Assembly: GCA_021234155.1 (NCBI GenBank)
Contig: JAJEKV010000020.1
Coordinates: 308,779-372,778, forward strand
DNA from: Isoetes taiwanensis
Lineage: Eukaryota; Streptophyta; Lycopodiopsida; Isoetales; Isoetaceae
DNA length: 64,000 bases
Direction of reading: 5' to 3'
The notes under the pieces are model-generated. The model saw only the letters and a program-made list of their open reading frames with translations, did not search any database and was not told the origin of the DNA. Each line of letters opens with the position of its first letter. Positions within the stretch are counted from its first letter, which is position 1. The translations under genes were made by a program, and so were the position numbers. Shown here piece after piece: positions 10,979-23,400 of the stretch.

Positions 10979-13010
10979 TGACAAAGCAGGAGATAGATCC
11001 AAAAAGATTTTTTAATAGGCTCAAAAAACATATGGAGACGTCCACTATTCAAAGAGATGATCTATTTGGATTGGTGAAAGCCTTATATCAGACTCCGGGT
11101 GAACAAGGTTTTTCATTTCATAGTAGAAACTCATTGCTTTTTACTAGCACAGATGTGACTGATGCGCTTAAGACCATGGCAAATGGCAGAGCATGTGACT
11201 CAAATGGGATGTCCATAGAACTCTTGAAATGGGGAGGATCTAAGCTGCATGAATTCCTTGTGGATTTATGTAATGATGCACTAAAAAATGGGTTTCCTGA
11301 TGCATGGTGCTTAAACAGGGTCGTACCTATCCATAAGGCTGGTAACAAAGAAGATGTGCGAAACTATCGGACCATTTTGGTGAGTAATGTGTTTGCGAAA
11401 TTGTTTGCATCTATGCTTGAACGAAAATTATCTTCATGGGCAGACAAAAAAGATATCCGTGATGTTTGTCAGGCGGGTTTTAGAACTGACCATTCCACTA
11501 TTGATCATTTAGTTACTAATGAGTTTTGTGCGAAGGTGCAAAAAGGGTGCTGGTAATAAAAAGATTTCTTGCCTTTATAGATCTCACAAAAGCCTTTGAT
11601 ACAGTTAAGAGAACAGATCTTGCCCACAGGTTGGAAATGCTTGAAATCCCAGAAGAACTGTATCATGCAGTTGCATGCTTGTATGACAGAGTACTAGTAG
11701 AACTTTCCTTCCCATTTACAGGACCAGAAAGAGTGCAGAATACGATTGGAGTAAAGCAAGGTTGCCCTTGCTCTCCGACTCTTTTTGGATTGTTCATAGA
11801 TGAACTAGAAAGCTGGATGGCGCGTCTTGGAGGGCTAGGAGCCCAATTGGGAAGGTATGTCTTGCAGCTCTTGATTTTTGCTGATGATATTGTATTAGTT
11901 TCAAGGAATGTAGCTGGGTTACAACGTCATCTTGATGTGTTGTATGCTTTTTGTGAACAAAAAAGCATGAAGATCAATCTTTGAAAAGTCAAAGATAATG
12001 GTGCTAGGAGGCATGGATAATACAATCTTATATGCAGGTGGTGTTCCACTTGAACAAGTAACGAAGTATAAATATTTGGGAGTAGAAGTGACGAATAATT
12101 ATAAGTGGACATTGGCAGCCCAAAAGCGTGTATCGGGTGGTCTCAGGGCATTTTATAGTATGATGTATCAGTGTAAGGTCAACAATTTTGAGCATTGGCG
12201 ATTAAGAAAACTTCTTTTTGGGATACAAGTAAAAATAGTTGTCCTTTATGGATGTCCAGTCTGGGGGCCAGGTTTGTCTTTAAAGGGATGGAGAGACATA
12301 GAGAAGGTGCAAAAAAGATTTTTAATAGCTGAATTGGGAGTTAAGGTGCAAACTCCATACTGTATGTTGTTGGCTGAAACGGGTTTACTACCTCTTGAAG
12401 TAGAGGCATTATGCAGAACCATCTCATATGTGAATCGAGTCCAAGCCATGGGCACAGATCGATTACCATATCAGGCCCTTGTGCATAGCACAAAAGGGTG
12501 GTATGCTGATGTTAAGAGATGGGCAAGAAAATGGCTGGATGATGATGCTTGGCCAGTATCCCAAAAAATTGAAGAAATACATGATTATGTGGTTGCACGA
12601 GCGATTCGCAAATTGTGGCAAGTAAGTGAAAACCAAGTTTTACCTTGCTGAGATAAATGATCTATCAGAGTATAAAGAGCAGTCTTATCTACTCTCACGT
12701 ATTAGCAGAGGAAAACGTATGCTTATCTCTCAAATCAGATTGTCGTCTCATAATACACCTCGCATTGAGCGGTTTTGTCCGAGTTGCTTAGATCCAGCAA
12801 GACGAAGAGCACGCATTCTTGAAGTGCTCAGCATATGAACAAGCCAGGTGCCAGTATGATATTACAGCATCGACACTTGGTGAACTCTTTGATGTTGTAC
12901 CTACGCATACCCTATATTCATATTTTAGAGATATTTTTAAAGAGAGAGAAGAGATAAGTGAACTTTTCACTCTTATGAGTAATTTTGACATTGATGGCGT
13001 TCTATACTAA
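10972..13010 (+). pseudogene. LINE reverse transcriptase and C-terminal region (frameshifted)
   Basis: Successive frames 10972-11556, 11526-11984, 11998-12651, 12626-12838 and 12819-13010 form one broken RT ORF. Motifs: MANGRACDSNGMSIELLK, LNRVVPIHKAG, FIDLTKAFDTV, GVKQGCPCSPTLF and the catalytic FADD at 11877-11888. The C-terminal part has RFCPSC and KCSAYEQAR, like the Cys-rich motif at the end of many LINE ORF2 proteins. The break at 11984-11998 is a single extra T, and the others are also one- or two-base indels. Confidence 0.85.
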
Positions 13011-13093
13011 GTGCCAAAATAGATTTGTATTCTTTTGCCATAGAGGCCTGGGGGCCTAAATGGCTTGGTCAATAAATTAAATTAAATTAAACT

Positions 13094-13560
13094 TGTCCAC
13101 GTGCTGCCATAACCTTAAGATTTTTTATTTTCTAGTCTAACAGTTGTGGAAATTAGAAAACCTCAAGAAACCTTCCTTCACATTCTTCGACTGTTATACC
13201 GATCTGGCTATGCAGATGTGAAGCTGATTGTATTTTCCCTTGCAACCTATCTTATCTAGGTAGGGTAAGGGAAGTAGGTTTTCTACATTTCATTTCATTT
13301 CATTCTCCATAAATACGTTTTCTACAGTTCATTTCATTTCTTCATGAGCTTTCCTGCCATGACTAGTACTTTCCTCCATCCTTCACACTCACCCCGGTTT
13401 TTGGTCCACTGTTGAAAACATCAGTTTTGGTAGGTCTACATGTCCTGTTTTCAAAGAATCCTACATGTGGATTTGTGGAGGTATGGTTTTGTTCGATAAT
13501 GGTGTTCTTTTTTCAGTGGACTAAAACATCCACTGTTGTTTTGTAGTTTCTTCTATTGTG
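13094..13560. other. Spacer downstream of the LINE
   Basis: No gene is seen. A segment near 13480-13520 (CTACATGTGGATTTGTGGAGG) resembles 9510-9535 just upstream of the LINE, so the LINE may have landed in or near a dispersed repeat. Confidence 0.35.
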
Positions 13561-14060
13561 ACATGTCATTTTATAATACAATCCACTGTAGGAAAGAATA
13601 CTTGAATTTCTACATGTCTAATAATTCTATTGTCACATGTCTTTATAGATGTAGGAGTCCTATACTTCCATTCACATGTCTTTATAGTAGTAGGACAGAG
13701 TACTTTATTTGCTAAGGCATTGTAGGAAAGAATACATGAATTATGACATGTGTAATACTTCTCTTGTCACATGTCTTTTATAGAAGTAGGAAAAGAATAC
13801 TTGATTCTCTACATGTCATATGCTTCCATGTCACATGTCTTTATAGTAGTAGGGCCAGTACTTTATTTGCTAAGGCATTGTAGGAAAGAATACATGAATT
13901 ACGACATGTGTAATACTTCTATTGTCACATGTCTTTATAGAAGTAGGAAAGAATACTTGATTCTCTACATGTCCTATCCTTCCATATCACGAGGTCTTTA
14001 TAGTGGTAGGGCCAGTACTTGATTTGCTACATGTGATGCACGTGCACGATCACATGTCCT
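13561..14060. repeat. Tandem repeat, about 134-158 bp period
   Basis: TGTAGGAAAGAATAC recurs at 13587, 13721 and 13879, with CACATGTCTTTATAG motifs between. About three imperfect copies that contain many ACATGT palindromes. Confidence 0.7.
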
Positions 14061-14346
14061 TATACTAGTATTCCATGTAAGACAAGTTACTTCAATTACT
14101 TAACACCTATTTTTGCATAACAAAACCATCAAGTTGATTTGTATTCCTTGAGGGGGTGCAAGACCTAGGTGCAAAAATGCAATATCTCATCTATTGTCCC
14201 TTTACCCCTCACGCTTTATAGAAAACTAGAATGCAAAGGCATTATGAAGATCCCAAAATTGAATTGAACTGAATTTAACTTTAACATCCATGGGAACCAA
14301 CAAGTCTATCAGATCCTCCCGGATCAAGGGCAAGGCAAGGCGGAGT

Positions 14347-14482
<136 letters not shown>

Positions 14483-14514
14483 GTTTTTTATGACTCAAAT
14501 CCATTTTTGAGCAT

Positions 14515-15236
14515 ATGCACATGATCTCAGTCCCAATCAGCTCAAACATGCCAAGGTGGCTCAAACATGCCACCAAGGTGGCTCAAACATACACAAGGTG
14601 GCTCAATGCCACAAAGGTGGCTCCAACATGCCAAGGTGGCTCCAACATGCCACGCTGGCTCAAACATGCAATCGGGGGGCTCCACCATGCCACCTAGGCT
14701 CCAACATGCCAAGGTGGCTCACAACATGTCACCTAGGCTTAAATATGCCACGCGTTGGCTCAAACATGCCACCTAGGCTCCAAAGATGCCACCGTGGCTC
14801 TAACATGCCACCTAGGCTCAAACATGCCAAAGTGGCTCAAACATGCCACGTGGGCTCCAACATGCCACCTAGGCTCCAACATGCCAAGGTGGCTCAAACA
14901 TGCCACCTAGGCTCCAACATGACAAGGTGGCTCAAACATGCCACATGGGCTTCAACATGCCACCTAGGCTCCAACATGCCAAGGTGGCTCAAACATGCCA
15001 CGTGGGCTCCAACATGCCACGTGGGCTCCAACATGCCAAGGTGGCTCTAACATGCCACCTAGGCTCAAACATGCCAAGGTGCCACTTAGGCTCCAACATG
15101 CAAAATGGCTCAAACATGCCACTTAGGCTCCAACGTGCTCAAACATGCCACGCAGGCTCTAGCATGCCACCTATGCTCCAACTTGCCAAGGTGGCTCAAA
15201 TATGCCACGTGGGCTCCAACATGCCACCTAGGCTCC
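14515..15236. repeat. 19-bp minisatellite array, block 1
   Basis: About 38 copies of a 19-bp monomer close to GCTCMAACATGCCAMSKWG, the last bases mostly CCTAG or AGGTG. It is interrupted at 15237 by element 1 and resumes at 26306 in the same orientation. Confidence 0.9.
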
Positions 15237-15835
15237 TGTTTGGGGTCTGGGTTCGGGAACTCCTGGAAGACAGCCCTCTGTGAGGACCCGTGGATCTAAC
15301 AGGAGAGTCCGGGGGACTATGTCACGCGGGATTTGCAAGAAGAGAAGAAGAAGAAGAAAACAGAACAAATGAGAGAAAGATGATAAGCTTCCTTGATATC
15401 AATGATGAACATACATGAGCTCTCGCAATAGAGAGAAAACTGAAAGGAGACAAGACTCAAAACTCATCTAAAAACTCATGTGCTAGCTCTACTCATATAT
15501 ATAGTACAATGGCCTTGGGCCTAATATAGACACTGAGGGATCGATCTGCCGGCTCACTCGGAAGGAGGCCTGATTTCTTGGTGAATGTTGGCGGTGCCTC
15601 TTGAAGTGTCTAGAATCACCCCGACGCCGACGCTGGCAAGTGACGGTGGCCGTCACTTGTCTCGAGCATCGCCTCTTGTTGACGGGCCAAAGGCTTTGAT
15701 GCGTGGGTCTGTTGCTTGGTCTTCTGTGGAGCCTTTGATGGCTGACCCGGGTGGACTGGTGAGGATCCTTGAGCTTGACCTGGTGCATCCGTATGCATGA
15801 ATAGTCCCTGCATGCCAGGAGGCACGGGACTAACA
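15237..15835 (-). repeat. Element 1 3' LTR
   Basis: 599 bp, alignable with 25726-26305 apart from small indels. It contains a TATATATA box at 15496-15503 (minus-sense promoter position). Directly inside it, 15836-15848 in minus sense is a purine-rich tract, TTTGGTGGGGGAG, a plausible polypurine tract. Confidence 0.85.
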
Positions 15836-16227
15836 CTCCCCCACCAAACCACACTCGTGAGTGAAGAAAAGGAGGAAGTGTTTCCGGAGGGGAAGCCATA
15901 AATCGAAAGTGATCCTCACGGGAGTGAGGGCGGGCACCATTATGGTATTGGCTAATGAGATCTGGCGTGTTTGAAGAGCAGGAGGAGTGTTTTAGCCAAG
16001 GGCGGATCTGCATCAATAAGAAAGCGAGAGCCGCACCATGTCTTCAAGGGCGGGCGGGCGTCTCAAGAAATGTACCGACATTCCATGAGGAGACAGTCCG
16101 AGGCCAAAGGCAATCATTAATCGCATTCGGATTGCAAAGTGAAAAAATGGACATTGCCGATTTAAGGAGCTTAGCAAAATGCATTTGAGAGCACAAGCAA
16201 AATCCCGCTTGAAGATGGGATCAAGGA

Positions 16228-16886
16228 TCAGGGTGAGGTGGTGGCATTCCGCAAGAAGGTGTCAAGACCATGAAGCGATCCGGGCGTTGCCAACCACGCC
16301 ATTAGCAATGTAGATCCAATTCGTGGTGGTATCCAGTGGCACCTTCTTCCCAATGTGAACGGCGAACAAAAACGTGGAGCCCACCGGAGATCCGTCCCGA
16401 GATCCGGGAGGTGGTGTCCATCCCGCATGACCATCCATGACCTTGGTCCAAAAAGGAAGGCCAATCGGAAGTCGGGGAACCTGGGGCGTGGAGGTACGCC
16501 TGAGGGAAGCATAGGAGAAGGAACCATGCCCGTGGGCGTGGGTTTCTTGGCGGTCTCCCTGAATTGCCCGACAAGATCCGGATCAAGAGCCCGACACCAA
16601 CGATCCCAAAGAGAAGCAGAGAGAGAGTGAGGAGCGGAGGGCTATCCCATCCCGTGGGGACCGTCTTGCTATCCAATGAGCTTGTAACCGATTGTAACGG
16701 CGAGGTGTCGCATATAAATTTGTGCATAGGGAAGATCCCGGGATGTCCTAGATACTTCCCCGATTTGTTGCGGCGCTTCCACTTGCCGAGAGATAAATGA
16801 TTGGCAAGCTCGGGCATGTACTCGATGAAGAGTTTGGGTCCGGAAAGCAGATCCGCAAGATATGGATTGTTATCTGAAGCACCCAT
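16228..16886 (-). pseudogene. Extra reading frame between integrase and 3' LTR of element 1
   Basis: Two overlapping minus-strand frames (16302-16886, 194 codons; 16228-16527). The longer one begins MGASDNNPYLADLLSGPKL and includes a hydrophobic stretch around LLLFGIVGVGLLIRIL. No family is recognised. Its position matches the additional or env-like ORFs of some plant Ty3 elements, but it shows no envelope hallmark. It may be a fragment of a longer broken ORF. Confidence 0.3.
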
Positions 16887-18112
16887 TGCACGATGGGGTC
16901 ACCCCGAAAAAGGCGGGCGTGGCCCATTTCCAAAGTGTTCTGTGTATCACCCGGATAGAAATCATGAAATATGTAAGCCATGGGCTGAACCACTCACGAA
17001 GGTGATAAAGTCGGATCGGCACGATTGTATGAGATCAAAGACCACAAGGGCACAACACAACCCTTTGTCTTCAATGGAGAGTTACGGCCAAAACCGAAGA
17101 AAATGCTTGACCGCGAGGGGAATATCCGGGGCCGCCGCCGCATGCCACTTGAGAAAGGAAGAGGTGGCGTCGAGCAACCACATAATCGTGATAGCGGGAG
17201 GGGCTGGAAAGTCAGCCGGGCATTACGTTAAGAATGGCGGTATGGGCGTCAAGTTTTGCTTGAGCCTCATCGTGAGGCCCGAATAACTAGCTTGCGGCAT
17301 TTTGTTCGAGATCCGCGGATCCGGTTGTCCCTTTCGAGCAGCAAAGCGTGACCGGGTCCACGGACCCGTTTCGAAGTGTTGACACGGGAGGAGGATTTCC
17401 GGTATGGAGGCGAAGCACGGCAATCTCCGTCATCCAAGATCTTACGTTTTACGCACCACCGTAGTCGATCTTGAAGAGAGGTGGTGAGAGGTGCGTGTAG
17501 AAAGCCGAGCCGTCAAGGAGGCTTAATTTGAGCCGTCCCGCTCGTAAGGTTTTGAACTTGAGTGCGGAAGTTTTCACAAAGTTCCGGAAAGTACAAAGGC
17601 GTTGAGCTTAGCAATATCCGCATCCTTGGTACTCGTGAGAGCGGCTTTTGGACTTGTTGTGCTCCAATAGAGTCGAATTTCTGATTGAGCCGAGCCTTTG
17701 ATCTGCAAGTTACCGGACGGAGCTTGTGCACTTTTGAGATCCTGCATGAGCCCGTAAGAGAGCTTCATGCTTGTCTTGAAGTTTGGCCTCCAAAGTTGCA
17801 ACGTGGGCGCTTCTTGACTTGGAAGGTCCCGGTGTACCGCATCGAGAGGCTTCTAGTGCCCGTTGAACCCCGCTCATAAGAGCGCCTTGGGATTCTTGTA
17901 ACTTGAGAGCGGCGGCTTGAGCATCTGGCCGATACCGATACAACAACCCTGAGGGTGTTTGTGGTGGTGGAGACCGGCTGTTGCCCTGGTTTGTGATGTT
18001 TGGGAAAAATGGTGTGAACTGGATGGTGTAGCGGAGGAGGAGACAGTGACATGGGTGTGCGGACTTTGGACATGACCAGGGGAAGACGGGCGTGAAGTGC
18101 CAGCTTGGTGAG
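16887..18112 (-). other. Element 1 extra region, middle part
   Basis: GC-rich sequence with only short frames on the minus strand, some with Ala/Gln-rich coiled-coil-like composition (for example 17710-17946). It probably belongs to the same decayed extra ORF. No domain is recognised. Confidence 0.3.
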
Positions 18113-18894
18113 TTATTGGAAGGGAGCGCTGAGTGGAATTATGAGAATTTGGTGGTGTGGGAGGGAAGTAATGACGGATGAGGGCTTGAAAGTGGCCTCC
18201 CACGTAAAATCCCGAGAAATGGAAGTGGTACCCCTAAGGCGGTCCATTTCTTGGAGAAGACGATAGAACATCATTTGGGGCCAATCTATGTGGTGTTTGG
18301 AGTGTGTAGCAGTGAGGACCAGGTTATAGAAAGGCTTATTGATATGGGTGTTCTTGATAGAATACCCAAGGAACTTTCGCCACAGAAATTTAACAAAGGT
18401 TTCGTGAGGCTTGTCGATATTGGTCGACGCGATGGACATTGGCATGATAAGCGTGTGCACCAAACTCGCGGACATCGAGATCCTGTGATAGCGAACCATG
18501 ATACACAAGGGGTGTGCAAGGGAATATGAAATACCCTCGTAAATCAAATGTTGAGTCAGCGAAATGGTGGTGCCATCGACCCACGCTGGGTGTAGCCTTT
18601 GCGGGTCAAGTTAACGATATTGGCGATGAACCGCCTAACCGGGTCAGGATTTGGAGCCGGAAGTTCCATTTGAGAGAATTCAGAAAGCTTGTATGCCAAA
18701 TACTTCTTTATTTGGGCCAACAAGGGCGCCAAAGCGAAAAGTGTCGGCCAAGAAAGATACAGATGCAAAAGAGCCGGATCCTTGGGAGCAAGAGTTTGAA
18801 GTGTAGAAAATCTTGGGGCAGCCATGGTAACGATTTGTTTAAACGAAGAGTGATTCCAAAGGCGGAGGACAAAAGTGAAAGGACCGGAGGACAA
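18113..18894 (-). pseudogene. Extra ORF remnant downstream of integrase, element 1
   Basis: Two minus-strand frames follow each other: 18556-18894 (112 codons, starting in MAAPRFSTLQTLAPKDPALL) and 18113-18547 (144 codons, including FVKFLWRKFLGYSIKNTHIN). They look like one protein with a frameshift near 18550. The sequence is protein-like and in sense with the element, but I do not recognise it. It may resemble the plant-transposon-protein ORFs carried by some gypsy elements; this is not established. Confidence 0.4.
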
Positions 18895-19841
18895 AGGCTA
18901 AGAAGAAAACGAAAAGGTTTTAGGGCGCTAACCGGAGGCTTAAGAGGTATGAAGAGGGCTTAAACTCGAACCGTTGATGGTGTCAGGTGTCAAAAAGATG
19001 CCAAGAAGGGTATTGAGAGGCAAAAATTTGGCTAAGTCCCAAAAACGTAAGGGAGAAGCAATGAGCGGTGAGGATGAGACGGAAAGAAGGATCGGATGTG
19101 ACGGGTGGCAAAGGACACACATTAATGTTCGACGGGCGTGAAAAGAAGGAATGGCATTTAATGCTGGCAACTCGAAGTGGGATATCATTAAAAGGAATGT
19201 GTCAGAAGGTACCATGGCTAGATATGCGGCGGGAGAAAAGATTCTCATTTTAGAAACAGCCTTGCATTGCAAACACGTTGGCAATTTGTGTGATTGGTCC
19301 ACGTCGACAAGGAGTTCCTCAGTTGCCTATATAAGACGAACCGGGAGGAACGAAGGCATCCGATGGCGCTCAGTATGGCTGCTGCTGGCTTGAACGAAGA
19401 CTGCACTATGCCCACGAACTGTCAGGAGTGGGTTACATGCAAGATGAATTGTCGGATCTCGGGCGCGCCACAACCGTGGGCATTCAAATGGACGGTTGGT
19501 GTGGGATGGCTGAACATCCCGACCAAGACCAACGGGATGGAGGTGGTTTCGCACCTTCGGGATCCCGAAAGGTGAACCTCTACCATCTCCTCCAAGATAC
19601 CTCGCCCCAACCCGAGTAGAGGGTTTTTCCTCTTAGGACTTAGTAGATAGGCCGAGCCTTTTTTGTATATAGGCGCGTGCCCATATGAAATAGTGGGCTG
19701 CGCCCACATTTTGTAAAAAAATCTCCACTATAATATAATATACCGCCTTTCTAGTCACTTTCTGTGGTGTTTGCATCTTGAACGGTATCTGTTTGTTGAT
19801 TTTCGCTGTCTGTGTGATGAAATGTTTTGAGACGAAAACCA
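18895..19841 (-). other. Element 1 region between integrase end and extra ORF
   Basis: No convincing coding frame on the minus strand. Probably non-coding sequence separating the pol frame from the extra ORF. Confidence 0.3.
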
Positions 19842-20900
19842 TTAACCAATGTAGGTAATGGAGTGCCATCTAACTTCGCCAGGTTGGAAAACGCTTTGGT
19901 CTAACCCGTGAACAATTTGATAAGGGCCAAGCCAACGAAACTTGAGTTTACCCGGAAAATTTTTGTACCTGGAATCATAAAGAAGAACCAAATCACCTTC
20001 TTTGAATGTTTTTGTCGTCAGACGTTTGTCATGTAAAGATTTTTGCAACTGTTGTCCATGGAGAACACGTAATATAAGCATCCCGTCCGGTTCATCCAAC
20101 CTGTTCTAATTGATAGACCCTTTCTTTGAGTGCAGCGGGTGGATTATGAGCGAGCCAGCTGAAAAACGGAGTGTTGGAAGGATGTATTCAAACGGCATGA
20201 GAGCTTCGACCATAAACCAATTTAAAAGGAGGTGACCCCGGAGCAATCTTGAAACAAGTATTGTAGGCCCAAAGAACAAGAGGGAAGTTTTGTCCGCAAA
20301 CTGTGCGGGAAGCGCCACAAATTTTCTTGAGAATGGTGACCGTGAGTTTTGTTGGTGCTCGCCAAACCATTGCCTTGAGGATAGTAAGGTGTGCTCTTGT
20401 GATGATGTATCGTGAGATAATCCACAGCTCCTTGATAGTATGATTGATGAAATGGACACCACTGGCCACCGACCAGCTCCATGGGGCAGCCGAATCGCTG
20501 TGATAATTTGTTGATAGAGGACCCTAGCTGTGCTTGCGCGTTGTTGTCCGGAAGTGCACAAGCTTCCACCCATTTGGTGGCGTAGTCGGTGAGGACGAGA
20601 ATGTAACCGCACCGGGTGTGCCGCCGCCAGAGGATCTCAGAGGTCCCACAAAGTCCATTCCCCATTTGCCGGAAGGGAAGTGGCGCATGGCGGCCGTCAA
20701 GGGAAGCGCCACGGGCCGTGGGGGCCCCACCCGGCGGCAAGCCACACGCGGGCGCATGTGAGCATCTTTGAAGAGCGTGGGCCAATAATACCCCGCGAAG
20801 GATTTGGCGCGGCTTTGTGGTGTCACCATGAAAATGACCACCACCGAGCCCTTGATGAGCTTCTAACAATATCCGGAACTTCATGAGGTAGAACACGGCC
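19842..20900 (-). pseudogene. Element 1 integrase with GPY/F-type C-terminus (broken)
   Basis: The core begins with WGMDFVGP (first catalytic Asp) at 20641-20664. YYPQGNGLASTNK follows where the family normally has an Ala-Glu-Ser run, so the catalytic Glu codon is missing. A later frame contains LVLWAYNTCFK. The C-terminal frame 19842-20099 has GDLVLLYDSRY and KFRWLGPYQI, the GPY/F module. No chromodomain follows. Spread over at least three frames. Confidence 0.85.
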
Positions 20901-20953
20901 GAAGGATGGTGTCCTTACCCTTTTTGTAGAGATGTCCCGCAACCATGGTGTAG

Positions 20954-21570
20954 TCACGGACCCTTTCGGAGAAATTGATGGCTTACGGATTGTCGCTTGG
21001 CGTGAGAGAGCCGCCTCATCTTCTCGGTGGAAGAGCACCGTGAGGAGGTACCGCTGAAAATCATGGAACCAATGTGGTGTTGCCGCGGACTAAAAAGAGC
21101 CGAAAGCATCGTGAAAGGCGCCCGAGACTCCGGTTGAGGGATCATCCGTGTGGATGCGTGAAAGATAATCCGGAACGACATGAGATTTGCCGCCTTTATG
21201 AACGATTTCAAAAGGAGCAAATTCTTGAGAAGAAGGACCCAACGAGCAATGCGCCCGTGGGCGTGGACTTGTTGATCAAATAGAGGAGTGCTTGGTGGTC
21301 CACAAAGAACTTGATTTGACTGCCCAAAAGGTAATGACGGGAAGCGTTGGACACGTAAAATGAGACCCAAAGCTTCACGCCCGTGGCGGAATAGTTCTTT
21401 TCAGCCAGTAATTGAGTTTTCTACCGGCGAAGCGATTTGGTTTGTCGGTGCAGCGATCATATTCTTGAGAAAGAACAGCTCCAATAGCAAACGCCGGAGA
21501 CATCGACATGAGCGTGAAAGGGCTTGTCCCATTGAGGAGGAACAAGAACGGTGCTCGAGTAAGCAAAAGC
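20954..21570 (-). pseudogene. Element 1 RNase H region (broken)
   Basis: Frame 21375-21566 has AIGAVLSQEYD and KPNRFAGRKLNYW, typical of the Ty3 RNase H that degrades the RNA template. The DHQAL block follows in another frame near 21290, leading into the integrase zinc-finger region. Confidence 0.75.
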
Positions 21571-21639
21571 CACTGTTGGAAAAAGATCCTACCGGGAATT
21601 CCAAGCCCGTAGATTCGCCACCCGTGAGTTTATGAATGG

Positions 21640-22400
21640 GATGCGCAATGGCTACGCTAGTCCCGGTATGAAGGTGGAGTAATAATTGACCTTACCCGTG
21701 AAAGAGCGTGTCTCCTTGATATTGGCTGGTGCTTGAGCCTTGAGCACACAAATCGATTTTGGCGGGATCCGTGGTGATACCGCCGGTCGACAACATGGCC
21801 TAACGTAACACCGGAGGTGACGAAAAGGTGCATTTTCGTGATTGAGACTAATCTGGGACTCATCACATTTCTGGAAGACGAAGTTCCAATTTATCCAAAT
21901 GGTCAGCCATGGAACCAGAGGCGCAGAGAAGTCATCTTGAAAAATTTGCAAGAAGGGATTTGCCTTCATGAAATCATGAAAACCGAGAGCATGATGCGCT
22001 GAAACGTTGATGGAGAGTTTGATAGTCCAAAAGGAACCACCTTTGTAGGCAAAAGTGCCCTACGGGTGGTGAAGGTAGTCTTGAGTTGATCGATTCTTTG
22101 ATTGAGATCTGATTGTAGCTTTAAAACCATCCATGAAGGAGTACATCTCATGTCCGCCCACTTCTTCCGCAACCCGGTCCGTGGAAGGGAAGTGGAAAAT
22201 GATCACGCCCGTGGCCCGATTGAGTTTTTCGATAGTCCACACAGCACGCCGGATCTTACCATTGTGTTTAAGGGCAATGACGATGGGGGCTCACCCATTC
22301 GTAATGTTTGACCTCATAGATCAAACCCCGCAAGAAGGAGTTTGTCAATTTCCGCCTGGACGCGATCACGGTAATTAGGGTTGAGCACCATATCGCCGCT
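21640..22400 (-). pseudogene. Element 1 reverse transcriptase (broken)
   Basis: Motif PFGLSNSPSTFQRIM at 21990-22034 is the Ty3 RT block before the active site. FQDDFS at 21931-21942 carries the catalytic Asp pair, and VTSGVTLGHVV follows in the next frame. Upstream frames to about 22400 hold the N-terminal fingers with frameshifts. Confidence 0.8.
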
Positions 22401-22859
22401 GTTACTAACGGGTCGCATCGATTTGGTAGGAATGGTGAGTTCCCCAAGCTTTTGTTGATTCCCCAAGATCTTTGTAACTCCGTGCTTAAAATGTGTTTGA
22501 ATTTTTGAACGGCCTTTGACGGCCCCCTGCTACGATAAGGAGCCTAAGATTTGGTAAAAGAATGCGACAAAGTTGATTGTTGCCGACGCCCACAATCTCG
22601 ACGGAGTCCTCAAGATGGGGTATTACTTCAAGATCCCGGACAATGTGTGCAGGAGGTTGGAGCATAACCGATGCGTGGCACTTTGCGTGGTGAAAAGAGG
22701 GTTGCTCGGGCCATCCGCCAGAGGTTGCTTCATGACGCGTGTACATCAACAGAGTGGCGGAGGTTCAAAGATCCGGAAAAGTGATCAACGCGTTGATTCG
22801 ATTGCAAGGAGCCGTAGGGTCAAGCAAAGCAGCCTACGCATACCGGGTCCCGATCAAGA

Positions 22860-23400
22860 GTCATTTCTCCCCAAGGATCAGCATATTCGGGGTAGGATGA
22901 CAGAGGGTGACTCGCAGTGGAGCCCGAACTTGATAAATATTCCGAGCTTCTTCTTTAACTGTGGTTGAGAGAGAGGGTTCCGCATTGTCACCGTAAATGA
23001 TCCCGCCTGCTTGCAAGTCCATGGTGGCATTGAGATGACCATCGTTGATGACTAACTGGTCCGTGGGCCCAAGAATGGATACTCTTTGCCCGGCGGAGAA
23101 AAAGGTCCGGCCGACCAGCATTTCATAGTCACCGGATCTTCGCCTTGCCTTTCCAAACTCCAAATTCCATGGGGAAGTGGAGATCACCAATGTTGATGTG
23201 AAGAATAGGTGTGGATTTGAGGTCGCGGATATGGCCATTAGCCAATTTGATGTCATATGGGGCACGAAAGAGTTGTGTGATGCCCATTTGTTTCAGGAGT
23301 TTATCCGTGATGAGATTGATCGCGCTACCTCCATCTATTTGAACATGGTTGACTTTGTCGATTACCCACCGTGGCATGGACCATGGGTGTAGAGGTAGCT
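22860..23400 (-). pseudogene. Element 1 aspartic protease (retropepsin)
   Basis: Frame 23129-23377 contains VQIDGGSAINLI, with the catalytic DGG at 23327-23335 (a DTG variant common in plant Ty3 elements), then IKLANGHIRDLKSTPIL. A one-base shift leads into 22861-23265 with EMLVGRTFFSAG, the flap/dimer-end block. Processes the gag-pol polyprotein in the family. Confidence 0.75.

Larger units (their letters stand above)
9613..13093 (+). mobile_element. Decayed LINE (non-LTR retrotransposon)
   Basis: A plus-strand element with the remnant of a first ORF, an apurinic-type endonuclease, a reverse transcriptase and a C-terminal Cys motif. The 3' end has a GGCCTGGGGGCC hairpin sequence and finishes in repeated ATTAA pentamers (about 13071-13091), a simple-repeat tail like those of several LINE clades. 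The frame is broken by one in-frame TAG and about five frameshifts, so it is not autonomous. The 5' end is set only approximately. Confidence 0.85.

Noticed and set aside
14556-15050. 164-codon ORF inside the minisatellite
   Set aside because: It is the 19-residue periodic translation of a stop-free 19-bp repeat, which is open in several frames.
16228-18894. Retroviral envelope gene in element 1
   Set aside because: Position fits, but no signal peptide, cleavage site or convincing transmembrane arrangement is visible; described only as an extra ORF.
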